From NCBI GenBank assembly GCA_029964075.1, contig CM057144.1, positions 9,137,281-9,201,280 of the forward strand: a stretch of DNA of 64,000 nucleotides. The letters run 5' to 3'. Below, in pieces: positions 22,307-33,063 of the stretch. Origin of the DNA: Patiria pectinifera (taxonomy: Eukaryota > Echinodermata > Asteroidea > Valvatida > Asterinidae). The notes below the pieces were generated by a model. The model searched no databases, was not told the DNA's origin, and worked only from the letters and a program-made list of their open reading frames with translations. Made by a program: the position numbers and the translations under genes. How positions within the stretch are numbered: the first letter of the stretch is position 1; each line of letters starts with the position of its first letter.

Positions 22307-22622
22307 TCATTACTGGACCAAGCCCAGTCTAATGTGGCTTTCGCGAACCCTGGATTCCCGGGTTCGTATTCATGAGCCCCCTACTAAGATAATGGCTATT
22401 TAATCAGTTGATGACCATAAATATGTTCGCACATACTAATAAAACAGGTGGGAGTGATAAGCTTGATAAGCACTCAGGCTATCCCCAATGTATGTGCGTC
22501 TGTTGTTTAGAGCCAGCCTGCCTCCCATCAGAATTTGAGTGACGAGTGATGAGCCAGTTAAGTGCTGGAAAGCTACCTACAGCTAAGAAAGCCACATTAG
22601 ACTGGGCTTGGTCCAGTAATGA
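22307..22622. repeat. 36-bp perfect inverted repeat in the DIRS leader
   Basis: Arms at 22307-22342 and 22587-22622 are exact reverse complements (core CCAAGCCCAGTCTAATGTGG), with 244 bp between. It sits just before the gag-like ORF. It may be a small foldback insertion or part of the DIRS leader. Confidence 0.85.
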
Positions 22623-22694
22623 TTTAATAAAAGAATTAGTAATCATCAGTTTGTAGAGTTTCATCGTCTTCTTGGTTTTATTTATTTCATAAAT

Positions 22695-23975
22695 ATGAAG
22701 CGTTTGGGGAGGGCCGATCTGTCACTAACCGGGGGGAATTCCTCTCCCACGGGACGGACCGAGTTCTCGGGGGACTCGGTGGACTACGGCCCACAACCAT
22801 CGGTCGTTGGGCCCGCATCGCAGTCTTCAGTCACCGGTCACGCTTGGGTGGCCCGGGAACAGAGGGACATACCGCACACAATTAGTCATGCTCCGGCGTC
22901 TCCGCCTGCGGTGAGGGCTTCTCAGTCGTCGTTCGTTGGTCACGGTTGGGTGGCCCAAGCACAGCGGGACATACCGCATGTGGTTGACCGTACACCGGAG
23001 GCCTGGCCTGCAGCGAGCGTCTCGCATGCATCGGCCGTGGGCCACAGTTGGGTGGCTCAGAGGCCACGGGACCTACCGCGTACGCTGGGATCCCCGCCTG
23101 TATTGAGCATTCATCCATCCATGCACTTTGACTTGGAGGAAGTTGTCCAGCCACTACCGCGTGGTTCGGTACAACTCGCCCCTCCAGACGGCGTTCGTTC
23201 ACCAGAGTCAACTCGGCCCTCACAATCGGCTGAGTCATCCGATGACGACGAGGAACCAGACCGTTTACAACGGCTGTCAATCTCTGAAACAGAGCTCCGT
23301 TTAGTTCAGAGGGATATGATAAGAGTACTTCATTTACCCTCCGCTGATGAGCCCCCTCTGCCCGATCATAAATCTTTCAAGCGAAGGACGGGCTCCGCAT
23401 CTGGCAGCGATAAGATATTCCCCGTACTTCCTTTAGATCAAGTATGCGTGGAACGTATCGACAACATCATGTCAACGGATAAATGGCGGCCGTTTCTCAG
23501 TCGGGAACGGGATTATTTTCGTTTCCCGGCTGAAGATTTTGCGAAGTTCTTCACTCCGCCTACCCTCCCCGACGCCGCAAAAGATAAACTTGCGGCCGAT
23601 GAGAGTGGTTCGTCTTCCAAGCGACCCTTTGTGGACAAAACACGGGGTAAACTTGAAGACGTTTTGAAGAAGATAGACGCAGCTTCACGCTTCGGTTTGA
23701 AATCAAAGTCTTTCTTACTTCTTCTCACGGAATATTTGGCCGTGGGCTATGAAGAGGACGCACCGATTCCAGCAGATATGCTGACTGCGGCCCTTCATTG
23801 CCTCGACCATGGTCTACGCTCAGTGCTTGATCAATTCGCACGTGTGTCGACCCTATCAACGTCCACCCGCCGGGATAACGTGCTCGATGCACTTTTCCTC
23901 CTGTCGCAGGGTGCTCGCAAAAGACTTGAGGATCTCCCCTTGACGGGCACGGATCTATTTGCCAATAAATTCTAA
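22695..23975 (+). CDS. DIRS copy 1 gag-like ORF1 protein
   Basis: 426 residues, open from the ATG in 'aatatgaagcg' to TAA. It resembles the ORF1 product of DIRS elements, presumed to be a nucleic-acid-binding structural protein. The N-terminal 140 residues contain three imperfect repeats of the pattern GH-x-WVA-x(4)-RD(I/L)P at about residues 48, 87 and 126. An acidic patch (SSDDDEEPD) follows at about 180, then a more conserved region (KIFPVLPLDQVCVERI at about 240). The C-terminal third is helical and Leu-rich, ending F-A-N-K-F. In the same frame after the stop, the text continues like gag (RDEAKRLKTKEKINF), so the stop may be premature. It is followed after about 300 bp by the RT region. 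Confidence 0.8.
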   Translation: MKRLGRADLSLTGGNSSPTGRTEFSGDSVDYGPQPSVVGPASQSSVTGHAWVAREQRDIPHTISHAPASPPAVRASQSSFVGHGWVAQAQRDIPHVVDRTPEAWPAASVSHASAVGHSWVAQRPRDLPRTLGSPPVLSIHPSMHFDLEEVVQPLPRGSVQLAPPDGVRSPESTRPSQSAESSDDDEEPDRLQRLSISETELRLVQRDMIRVLHLPSADEPPLPDHKSFKRRTGSASGSDKIFPVLPLDQVCVERIDNIMSTDKWRPFLSRERDYFRFPAEDFAKFFTPPTLPDAAKDKLAADESGSSSKRPFVDKTRGKLEDVLKKIDAASRFGLKSKSFLLLLTEYLAVGYEEDAPIPADMLTAALHCLDHGLRSVLDQFARVSTLSTSTRRDNVLDALFLLSQGARKRLEDLPLTGTDLFANKF

Positions 23976-24296
23976 GATCAGATGCGAGATGAGGCCAAAC
24001 GTCTGAAGACTAAGGAGAAAATCAACTTCAACAAGCCTCCAGCACCGGCGCCCACACAACAGCGGGTAGGGGCAAAACATTTGTCATTCCCCGCCGCAAA
24101 CCTCTAAAATCTGGTCGTGGTGGTTTTCATGGCCGCACGGATAATACTTCCGATGCGCGCACCACGCAGGCCCGCACGTTCTCTGGACAACAACGGCCCC
24201 AATCCGGCCGTGGTTTCCGGGCACCGGCCCCCCGCTATCCCGGGGGCTGGCGCAAGTGACTTAGTAGACTCGTGGCGGCCTCCCGCCGTCGGATCC

Positions 24297-26169
24297 GTGG
24301 GAGGCCGTCTCCGAGACTTTGCGGGGTCCTGGGGTTTAATTACGTCCGACCGGTGGGTGCTCGACACGATCGGGTGCGGCTACGCACTCGAGTTCTCGAG
24401 CACCCCTCCGTCGGACATGATCGTTCGACCGACGGTAGTTCCGTCCTACCAAACGTCTCTCCCTCGAAGGAGAGATCAATTCCCTCCTCGGGAAACGGGC
24501 AATTCGCCCGCTCCCTCCGGGGGAGACACGGTCGGGCTTCATGTCGACCTTCTTCCTGGTACCCAAGAAGGAGACCGGCATGTGGCGCCCGATTTTAAAT
24601 CTGAAACCCCTAAACAAATTTATTCGGCCAAGACATTTTCGCATGGATACGCTCAACATCATACTCCAATCGATCAATACACCTGCGTGGGGAGCCAGTC
24701 TCGATCTGAAAGATGCGTATCTACACATTCCTGTCAGACCAGACCACTGAAAGTTTCTCCGTTTTCAGTACGAGAACGTCCAGTACGAGTTCATCGTTCT
24801 TCCATTTGGTCTAGCCACCTCACCCCGAGTCTTCACGCGTGTGGTGAAGACAATCGGGGCCGCATTAAGAAAACAAGGTGTGATGATTTTCATGTATCTA
24901 GACGATTGGATCATTATTGCTCAGTCTCAGGCGGCCGCGTCGGCGGCACTCAATCTGACTTGGCGTCTAGCGGCGGACCTCGGGTTTATTATCAACGCCG
25001 AGAAATCCCATCCACATCCATCCCAATTCCCAATCTTTCTGGGAGCGTCTCTCGATCTCCAGAAGGGATTGGTTCGGCCTACAGAGGAACGTATTGTAAA
25101 TCTCCAACAGTGTGTGTCTCTGTTTCTCCCGACGACCATGGCCCCAGCACAAGCCTGGCTAAGGTTGCTCGGTCTCATGTCCAGTATGGTAGATGTGGTG
25201 AACTTTTGCAGACTCAGGATGCATCCCATCCAGTTACATCTGCTGTCCTTCTATCGTCCCAGTCGTCACCACATACGTCATCTGGTGCCGACCACTCCTT
25301 GGCTGGTACCGCACCTCCGTTGGTGGCTCGAAAGTGCCAACCTCACGAAGGGGCGCGCGTTTCACAATCCCAAACCGTCAGTGACCGTCACGACAGACGC
25401 GTCACTTTTTGGCTGGGGGGCCACCCTCCACCCGCGCCAAGTAGCGGGTCGGTGGGGGCCCGAAGATTGCTCAAAGCACATAAACGTGCTGGAGATGTTG
25501 GCAGTCATCAATGCTCTCCAACTTTTTCAAGCATCAGTGACAAACCAGGTAGTCAACATTCGATGCGACAATGCCACGGTAGCGGCCTACATCAATCGAC
25601 AAGGAGGCACGCGATCCGCCCAACTATGCGCGCTCACGTGGAATCTCTTCCATTGGTGTATGAGCCACAGAGTAACACTCTTGGCAAGTCATCTCCCAGG
25701 CGAGGAGAACGTCACAGCCGACGCTCTCTCCAGGGGGTGGGTCGTTCCGACAGAATGGACACTGCGTCCGCAGGTTGTCCAGTCACTTTTTCTTCTGATC
25801 GATCGGCCTCATGTCGGCCTGTTTGCCTCTCGAAACAACCACCAGTTACCGGTATATTGCGCAAGACACAACGACCCTTGCGCATGGCAGACAGATGCAC
25901 TGGCGATACGGTGGGACAGACTACTTGCATACGCTTTTCTCCCGTTCTCCCTCATACCTCGAGTACTGACCAAAGTGGAACAGGAGGACTGCACGATCCT
26001 CCTCATAGCTCCCTTTTGGCCACGCCAGCCTTGGTTCCCGAGACTCATCAAGCTCTTGGTTCACCGCCCGGTGATTCTTCCGAAGAGGGCAGACATACTG
26101 TTCCAGCCCAGCTCGGGTTTTCTTCACCCGGCTCCGGAGGATCTCCACCTGACGTGCTGGGTATTATAA
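24297..26169 (+). pseudogene. DIRS copy 1 reverse transcriptase/RNase H, disabled
   Basis: The entry domain (GRLRDFAGSWGLI, then WVLDTIGCGYALEF) is in one frame to about 24450. A shift leads to the main frame, open from 24439. That frame carries STFFLVPKKETG, the RT motif LDLKDAYLHIPV, LPFGLATSP and the active site YLDDW at about 24895. RNase H follows (VTVTTDASLFGWGATL, INVLEMLAVINAL, VNIRCDNATVAAYINR, NVTADALSRG). The family-typical segment HVGLFASRNNHQLPVYCAR follows, and the frame ends with TAA at 26167-26169. TGA at 24748-24750 interrupts it between DAYLHIPVRPDH and KFLRFQYEN. RT and RNase H copy the element RNA into DNA. All RNase H acidic residues appear kept, so decay looks recent. 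Confidence 0.92.
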
Positions 26170-27236
26170 AGCAATCCTTCCGCACGGCGGGCCTTTCTGA
26201 ACGAGCTGCGGCAATTGCAGCCTGCAGCCGGCGGGAATCTACCAGGAAAATTTATAGCAGTAGATTACACCATTTTTACAAATGGTGTAGAGACAGGTCT
26301 CTGCGTCCCTCCGATACTTCTATAGGAGAGGTTGCAGACTTCCTGGTAGGCCTCTTTGACAGTGATCTTGCTACAGCCACAGTTAAAAATTATCGTTCGG
26401 CCATAGCGGCTATTCATAGAGGCTTCTCTGACGGTTCCTCGGTGTCAGATAATCAGAATCTTAGCCAACTTGGGATGTTTGTGTCACGCCCCCCGACACG
26501 TAGGCTATTACCATCGTGGGATCTCTTTACCGTTTTATGAACCTTAGCGAGACCCCCATTTGAGCCAATGGGCAGCTCAACCTTGTTGCAGCTGTCGGTT
26601 AAAGTGTCATTTCTATTAGCAGTGGCTACGTCTAGACGACGCAGCGAGCTGCATTCGCTCACGGTGGAGACAGGTCATATCCGGTGGGAACCAGGGGGTG
26701 TACGCCTGGTTCCTAAAACAAGTTTTCTGACTAAAAATCAGTCGGAATCATTTTCACCTCCTGACATTTTTGTGCCGGACATCAAATCTTTTTCGTCTGT
26801 CTCTCGTGACACACTTTGGTGTCCGGTCAGGGTCCTGAAATGGTACGTTGATAGAGCTAAAACGCTCCGAAGCGGCCATTCACAGCTGTTTATAACAACG
26901 ACTCCACCATACCGACCAGCCTTGTGTGATACGATTTCACGCTGGTTGGTTATGGCCATCAAATCAGCAGTAGACTCATCAACAACAGATTCCGTTGGGT
27001 CAGTCCATGCACATTAGGTCAGGGCGACTTCTACTTCCTGGGCCTTTTTTAAGGGTGTTTCTGTAAAAGATATCACACAAGCAGCGTGTTGGAAGACCCC
27101 CAACACCTTCACGGAGTGCTATTTGAAGGATGTCCTCCAGATGGAAGGCAGAGCCGGGAGAGTGGTGCTGAAGGCGTCGAGCCGAGCATCATCGGGCCCA
27201 CAGGATCCTCTCCTACCCGGGACTTCCCTAGGATAG
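26073..27236 (+). pseudogene. DIRS copy 1 tyrosine recombinase, disabled
   Basis: The frame overlaps the end of RT by about 100 bp in a different phase. An N-terminal SAM-like DNA-binding region (TRKIYSSRLHHFYKWC, TVKNYRSAIAAIHRG) precedes the catalytic domain: Arg in ATSRRRSELHSL near 26640, the H-x-x-R box at 27012-27023, and YLKD with Tyr at 27120-27122. TGA at 26538-26540 breaks the linker. TAG at 27015-27017 falls inside the H-x-x-R box itself. The enzyme would join the circular DNA copy to the host genome without target duplication. The C-terminus ends at TAG 27234-27236. Confidence 0.9.
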
Positions 27237-27455
27237 GTGAGTCTCCTCATCCTGACTATTTACATTCATACATTATATTGTATTGGGTCGGTTAACATGT
27301 GAAGGTAATTCATATCCGTTACATGTAGATTCTTGGTTTTTCCCCTGTCCGCCTTTGGACGGAACAGTTGGAGCCATCTGGGGTTTAACATTTCCATGTT
27401 TCGTGCCCCTGTGCAATAGCATCTCGCATGACCCACCTCCTTGACGGTGCTAGTC

Positions 27456-27565
27456 TATACATAAGTAGTATTGCTCTACAGGTAAGTAGAGTGAAGTAGA
27501 CTCCCCCCCCCCCCCACAGAAGTGTGGTTGGGGTCTACAAACGAATACCTACCTGTAGAGCATCC
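27456..27565. repeat. DIRS copy 1 internal complementary region
   Basis: The first half (to the 'gtagact' at about 27500) is the reverse complement of the outermost left terminus. The second half ('cacagaagtgtggttggggt' onward) is the reverse complement of the outermost right terminus. The two are fused head to tail. This fused arrangement is diagnostic of DIRS elements, where it bridges the ends during circle formation. Confidence 0.85.
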
Positions 27566-27861
27566 CTCCCCCCTACCCCACTCTTCTCGATGCCTTGGGT
27601 ACTTTGTTGTATTCCGACTTAGCGCTCGAGAAAAGAGGACGCTCACGAGGCACGCATGCCGCGGGGTATTATGGGTAGGGCGCCAGAGGGCGCTATTGTA
27701 TTTAACTCTTAGCGGAAAATACCTGCCAGTAGGGGGAATATGCATAAGTAGTATTGCTCTACAGGTAAGTATTTGTTCGTAGACCCCAACCACACTTCTG
27801 TGGGGGGGGGGGGAATTTAAATCAATGCAAATAATTTTTCTAGACATTTGAGAAAACCCAC

Positions 27862-28053
27862 CCTAAGGCCAGTCACCCAATATTTGGCCTCTTCATCTGA
27901 CATCTTGGCAACATCAACCCCGATGGACTGAATGACTTTGCTGACATCGGCTGCCATGGTAACATCCCCGCAGACGTATATGTGTCCCCTTAATCTGGAC
28001 AATAACTCAAAGACTTGGTGGGCATTCTGGAACAAGAGGTCCTGCACGTAAGC
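27862..28053 (-). CDS. NOS: Nitric oxide synthase, NADPH-lobe exon
   Basis: 64 codons between 'ttttgcag' (acceptor above 28053) and the donor GTGGGT below 27862, phase 0 at both ends. It reads A-Y-V-Q-D-L, then RGHIYVCGDVTMAADV, the conserved NADPH-binding motif of NOS reductases, and ends WVTGLR. It joins D-E-N-R-Y-H in the last exon and D-P-D-K-P-K in the previous one. DIRS copy 1 ends 48 bp beyond its donor site. Confidence 0.95.
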
Positions 28054-28137
28054 CTGCAAAAGATATTTAAATTAAACTGAATAAATGTCGTATCATTAAA
28101 AACACAGAAACTCCTAGCCTTGATTACAAGGCTGTGC

Positions 28138-28455
28138 TGTAATAATAATAATAATGGAGTCTTATATAGCGCACGTATCTACCAACAATTAGGTAATCAA
28201 GGCGCTGGAAATAATGTCAATTATTAAAGAAAGGTAAATAAAGTTTATGAGAAATATGAGACCCATTATGTAGCACCTTATAATGGTTTACTGGGTTCTT
28301 TAACGTGCATTACACAACACACGGGACCTTTACGTCCCATCCGAAGGACGAAGCAATAATGGTAAAGTGCCTTGCTCAAGAGCACAAGCACCATGTTCCC
28401 ATGCACCACGGCACACGAGTCGAACACCGTAACCATTGGACCACAGCGCCCCACT
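28138..28455 (-). repeat. SINE with tRNA-like head and (ATT)n tail
   Basis: Read on the - strand it starts 'gtggggcgctgtggtccaat', a tRNA-like D-arm/A box, followed by a B-box-like 'gtgttcgactc'. The body includes 'gagcaaggcactttacc' and 'cgtgcgctatata', and the tail is ATTATTATT at 28138-28152. A 5'-truncated copy is at 57568-57716, and the same 3' end recurs at 61926-61986. SINEs use a partner LINE for mobility. The partner cannot be named here. Confidence 0.72.
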
Positions 28456-28533
28456 GTATCAGCGGGCACGCATCATGAGCCATAGCTTACCTGGCTCTAG
28501 CCACATGCACACACACACAAAGAAACCCCACAG

Positions 28534-28834
28534 TGTTGCCAGGCTTTTTTTCTGGGGGGTGGGGTGGTACAAAGCACTTCATTTCCAAAAATCCTTGTAC
28601 TTCCCCAGCATATTCTCAATTTATCATTGTTTTTGAGAGAGGGCGGGGGGACATTTGCCCCCACCCCCATTGACATACCTGCGGATGCCCATGTTGTTAA
28701 ATGTGCATTAAATTAACAGCAATATGACTTCGCACCTCGTTTTCTTCTTTTTTTTCCCCTTTTTTTTTTGGTTGCTTTTCCAGGTGGGGGAAACGCCCCC
28801 CCCCCTTGCCCCATCCTGGCGACGCCATGCCCAT
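28534..28834. mobile_element. Degenerate copy of hAT-like MITE family B
   Basis: 'ttgccaggct' plus a T-run and G-run at the left, 'ttctcaatttatca' in the centre, and 'cctggcgacgcc' at the right match the intact copy at 45699-45966. No target duplication is left. Confidence 0.45.
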
Positions 28835-28912
28835 AGCCCGATCCGTGTATATACTGTCACATTGGATCACAGCCTTGATTAAAATGTAACTACCGTGTTT
28901 TATGTGTATTCT
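28773..28912. repeat. Direct repeat, first copy (partner 29117-29256)
   Basis: From 'gcttttccaggtgggg' to 'tgttttatgtgtattc' about 140 bp is repeated 344 bp downstream with few differences. The repeat spans the family B right end plus its flank ('cccgatccgtgtatatactg'), so it is a segmental duplication after insertion. Confidence 0.8.
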
Positions 28913-29116
28913 TACTTTGGATGAGATTCTGTCAAAAATGGGGGGGGGGGGGGAGTAGATGTCAATTATCCATCTATGAATCTATGAATAATGTATGTTC
29001 TTCAACTGAAAGATTGTTGGTTTGGTAACCCTATGCTGGCACGCGACGCAACCCACGCCATGTTTGGAAGTTATCAACGGCCAATCTGATCCTGTTCGAT
29101 CGTAAGCAGTTCATTG

Positions 29117-29256
29117 CTTTTCCAGGTGGGGGGAAACGCCCCGCCCCCCTTGCCCCATCCTGGCGACGCCATGCCAATAACCCGATCCGTGTATATACTG
29201 TCACATTGGATCAAAGCATTGATTAAAATGTAACTACCGTGTTTTATGTGTATTCA
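29117..29256. repeat. Direct repeat, second copy
   Basis: Second member of the pair described at 28773-28912. It carries the same 'ttgattaaaatgtaactacc' text. Confidence 0.8.
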
Positions 29257-29849
29257 CAGGCTGTGACCTGATACCTTGTTTACATTTCCGGGGTCATGCA
29301 TCACTGAGCGCCACTGTCATGAGATTTTGATGCAAAATTGCAGTTGGTTCACTTTCGTGTCAAACACAATAGGCATGGTGTTCATGATAATAAGTATTCA
29401 AGAAGAAGACACGGGTGCATAAAAAGAAACTAAAAAACAAGTCGGGTTGGTTTCAACACTAGATTTTATTGTTTGTCATGCATTTCTCGTTTTGACCAAG
29501 CCACGTTCAAAACCATCTGCCATTTTCCCGAGGATTAACATTCAAGCCAATTCACAGACATTTTCGTAACAATAGGCACACCGTGCCCAGTGGTTTTTTT
29601 TATGAAAGTGAACCAACTGCATTTTTGCATCCAGTTTTCAAGACAATGATGCTCACTGATGCATGACTGAGAAAACCTAAACATAGTATCATTGTAAAGC
29701 ATAGAGATTACGCTTTCAGATGATACCAGTTTTATAGCCAGTAAACATTTAGTCAGTCCATGCTGGTTCTTCAAAGTTGGGTTTCCTTTTTATTGAAACA
29801 CCCTGTACAGTATAATTCACTGCCGGCTTCATGTGTACGGTGGATTGGG
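29257..29849. other. No recognisable feature
   Basis: Intron DNA. One phrase, 'tttgatgcaaaattgcagttgg', is echoed in inverse near 29610 ('ccaactgcatttttgcat') with 'agtgaacc', suggesting an eroded inverted-repeat element between about 29325 and 29640. Confidence 0.35.
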
Positions 29850-30102
29850 GTGGAGCCCGATTTCTAACCTGTGTTTGTATCGAAGGTAGTCAAGAAGGCT
29901 GTAGGAGGCAGGTTAAACATACATCTGTTGAAGTACAATCTGCACAAAGCCAGACAATGGGCCTACAGAAGGTTCCGTAGTATTGAAACGGCACTTCTGA
30001 AAGTCCATAATGATATAATGTATGCTGTCCATGGAAAAAAAGGCTGTGTTACTTGTCCTGCTTGACCTCTTGGCTGCCATTGAATCGATCAATCATGATC
30101 TA
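29850..30102 (+). pseudogene. LINE reverse-transcriptase fragment, 5' part
   Basis: Codes for FVSKVVKKAVGGRLNIHLL and ETALLKVHNDIM, then a near 'LLDLLAAIESINHDL' text: the fingers and palm region of a CR1/L2/Jockey-type LINE RT. It stops at the TA target of the element that starts at 30103. The text resumes in frame at 34085 (L-T-Q-R-L-R-N-I-F-G), so the two parts are one interrupted LINE. Confidence 0.8.
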
Positions 30103-30197
30103 CAGTGTGAGTCAAAAAACAAAACTATACACTTTTAATATTGGCCATAGTTTTATTCTGTAGTAATATCCACCCATCCATCCATTGATGTGGCTTG

Positions 30198-31672
30198 TCA
30201 GGATCTGACGTTGCATTTCAGAATGTGCTCTTTTGTTTGCTGGCACCGGCGTATGATGTCAAGGGGCCTTGTGCCAGTGGCATCTCGAGTCAAGAGAGGT
30301 GAGTCATTTGTTGTCCTCGTGCCCCTACGTCCTGCAACAGAACCAGTCAGGGCAACTGCTTCAAGTGCATTCTTCCGAAGGATGTGGCCAAGGAAGCGGA
30401 TCTGCCGGGTTGTAATTGTTTGCAATAAAGCATGTGATGTGTTGGCTCTTTCAAAGATGTGTACATTGCTAACGTGATCAGTCCATGATATCCTCAGCAT
30501 TTGACGTAAAAACCACATCTCCGTGGCTTCCAGGCGCTGTTGCATGGTTTGGCTTAGTGTCCAGCATTCAGAACCGTACAAGAGCGTGGACCACACGTAG
30601 CAGCGTAACAGTCCAAGTCTGGTTTGAAGACTGATTGATCGTCGCTCCATGTTCTTAAATGTAGATTTTGCAATTCCGATCCGTCGCTTGATCTCTTTTT
30701 CGCATCTGCCATCGGATGTAACCACACTGTCCAGGTACTTGAATTCATCTACCTGTTCAAGTATTTCCCCATTTAACTGCACATTGCACCGTGGCAATGT
30801 TTTTGAAAAGACGAGGCTGAAGGACTTTTTGCGGTTTATTGACAAGCCCTTTTTCTCGCTTTCCGCGACTACAACGTCCATGAGGTCTTACAGTTTTTCC
30901 TCAGAGTCACTAGTTATGACCGTATCATCCGCATATCTCACATTTGTAATATTGACTCCTCCAATCTTGATGCCATCCATTTCCTGAACTGAACGCATGA
31001 GGACTTCCATGTAGAGCGAAAACAGGTCAGGCGACAGAATGCAGCCTTGTCTGACACCACGCTCCACATTAACCCAGTTGCTCAATTTCCCATCGATTCT
31101 GATAGCTGCAAGCTGATTCCAGTAGAGGTTTTTGATAAGCTTGATTTCTTTTCCATCAATGTCCAGCATTTCTAGCATCTCAATCAGAGCTTGATGTTGA
31201 ACCTTGTCAAATGCTTTGACATAATCAATTAAACATACATATAGGTCTTTCTGCATTTGGATCACCCTATCGGATAACATCCTAATGAGGAAGACAGCAT
31301 TGCGTGTACCCTTGTCCGGCCTGAACCCATGTTGTTCTTCTGATATTTCACCTGTGGTTCTGCCACGGATTCGGGTCAGCAAAACATTTAAAATCAGCTT
31401 TGTCAGATGACTCATCAAACTATTATTGTCCGATACTGATCACATTTCGTCGCTCCTGCCTTCTTTGGTATTGCGATAAATACAGATTTGATCATCTCAG
31501 TAGGAAAGTGTCCTTTATCGTAGATTCTTTTTGCAAGATGTGTTATTTGTTTCACACCAAATTCTCCCATTGCAGTAAACATCTCCGCTGCTATGCCATC
31601 TGGCCCAACAGCCTTACCCATTGACATACATTTGAGTGCAGGTGAAATTTCATCTTCTTGCACTGCCACCAA
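30198..31672 (-). pseudogene. LINE reverse transcriptase remnant
   Basis: Segments in order on the - strand: KAVGPDGIAAEMF and IPKKAGATKCDQYRTI (31672-31415), then EEQHGFRPDKGTRNAVF, YVKAFDKV, GVRQGCILSPDLFSLY and the catalytic VRYADDTVI (31418-30888). The thumb and C-terminal text follows (FKYLDSVVTSDGRCEKEI, RFLGHILRKNALEAVALTG). A frameshift separates the first two parts and a stop lies after the YADD box. The protein would prime reverse transcription at nicked target DNA. Confidence 0.88.
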
Positions 31673-32124
31673 CTTTGTTTACGACTGGCTTCCGCCCTCT
31701 GTTATCTTGAAATAATTCACTGATGTATTCTTCCCAACGGTGTATGATTTCCTCATTCTCCATGATGATGTTTCCATCTTTGTCTTCGATGCAACAAGAA
31801 GAGTTTGCACACTTCCTATGGCCTATGACCTGTCATACCTTGTTATGCATGAGTTGGGGGTTTGTCTTCTCAAGACATTCCAATTCCTCACATTGACATC
31901 TATTCAATTTGACATCTATTCCAGATATCTCTGTCAAGTTCTCTATCGGTCATTGTTACCTTTTGCTCTTCTTTGCTCTTCCATTAAATCCAAAATTTTG
32001 GTTGTCATCCACTCTTGTTTCACGTGCGGGACAATGCACAGCACAACTATTTCTGCAGCGCTTGAGAGTTCCTGCTGGATTCTTTCAAAACACTGATCAA
32101 GGTTGTCTGTTTGTTCCCTTTCTT

Positions 32125-33063
32125 TCATCCTGTTTCTACCGCTTCTCTAAAGTGCTTGCCTTTTTCATTATTTCTTAGACTTGTGAAGTCAAATCTTTTA
32201 GGTTGGTTTATACATGCAAACTTTTTAAGTTTAACTCGGATGGAACATATAACCACAACATGGTCTGAGTTGCAGTCAGCACCAGGGTACCCCTTCACTT
32301 GAGTGACAGAGTTCCAAAACCTCTTGTCGATAGTGACAAAATCAATCTGATTCTTTGTCTTGTGGTCTTTCCCACGTCCATCTTCTCCTTGGATGATGTT
32401 GGAACCATGTGTTGGTAATGACCTGGCCTTTCTGCTCACACCATTCTATCCACGTGTCACCACGTTCGTTTCTCGTGCCAAGTCCAACTATGTCCCCTAC
32501 CTCCCTTCCCCAACAATAGCGTTCATGTCGCCCATTACAATTTGTATCTCTTGAGATTTACACCGCTCCATTGCTCTATCCAAGTCCGCATAGAGCTTTT
32601 CCAAAGTTTCTTCTGAACTAGTGCTAGTTGGAGCATACACCTGGATGATATTCATGTTGAAGGGCTTTGCCTGAAGCTTCACCATGATGACCCGGTCTGA
32701 TATGGCCCAATATCCAAGCATTGTAGCAGTTGCTGTTGGACCCAGAAGGATCCCTATTCCGCCCATGTGAAGTTTCTCATCTCCGGAATACACATAAGTT
32801 ACATCGCTCGACTTGATTTTACCAGATTTGATCCACCTTACTTCGCTACATCCCAAAATATCCAGACGGAAACGATGCATTTCAGAAATGACATTATGAA
32901 GCTTACCGCTTTGGTACATAGTTCGTACATTCCACGTTCCGATTCGCATAGACTGAATGTGTATGGGCACAGTGGCATGATGACGATCTGGAGTGTCCTG
33001 TGCGAGCAACGACTCCCTACCGAGCAAAGGCTTCTGCAACAAATTTGCCTGAAACCCATTCAC
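32125..33063 (-). pseudogene. LINE AP-endonuclease remnant
   Basis: Carries MRIGTWNVRTMYQSGKL, ILGCSEVRW, GIGILLGP, IIQVYAPTS and VMGDMNAIVG, then after an in-frame stop near 32497, QIDFVTIDKRFW and SDHVVV. These are the standard metal-binding and catalytic boxes of the LINE EEP endonuclease. The linker to RT (about 32128-31673) is frame-disrupted. Confidence 0.85.

Larger units (their letters stand above)
21422..27813 (+). mobile_element. DIRS-type tyrosine-recombinase retrotransposon, copy 1, nearly complete
   Basis: DIRS order is present: left inverted terminal repeat, gag-like ORF, reverse transcriptase/RNase H, tyrosine recombinase, internal complementary region, right inverted repeat. 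The left terminus (21422-21498 plus 22155-22240) is the inverse of the right terminus (27629-27775). DIRS elements integrate through a circular intermediate without target duplication, and none is seen here. The copy is inactive by sequence: one nonsense codon in RT, two in the recombinase, a frameshift at the RT start and a 656-bp insertion in the left repeat. It lies in a NOS intron, antisense to NOS, and ends 48 bp from an exon. Confidence 0.93.

Noticed and set aside
22827-23280. Long antisense frames under the DIRS gag-like ORF
   Set aside because: Explained by the codon composition of the + strand gene.
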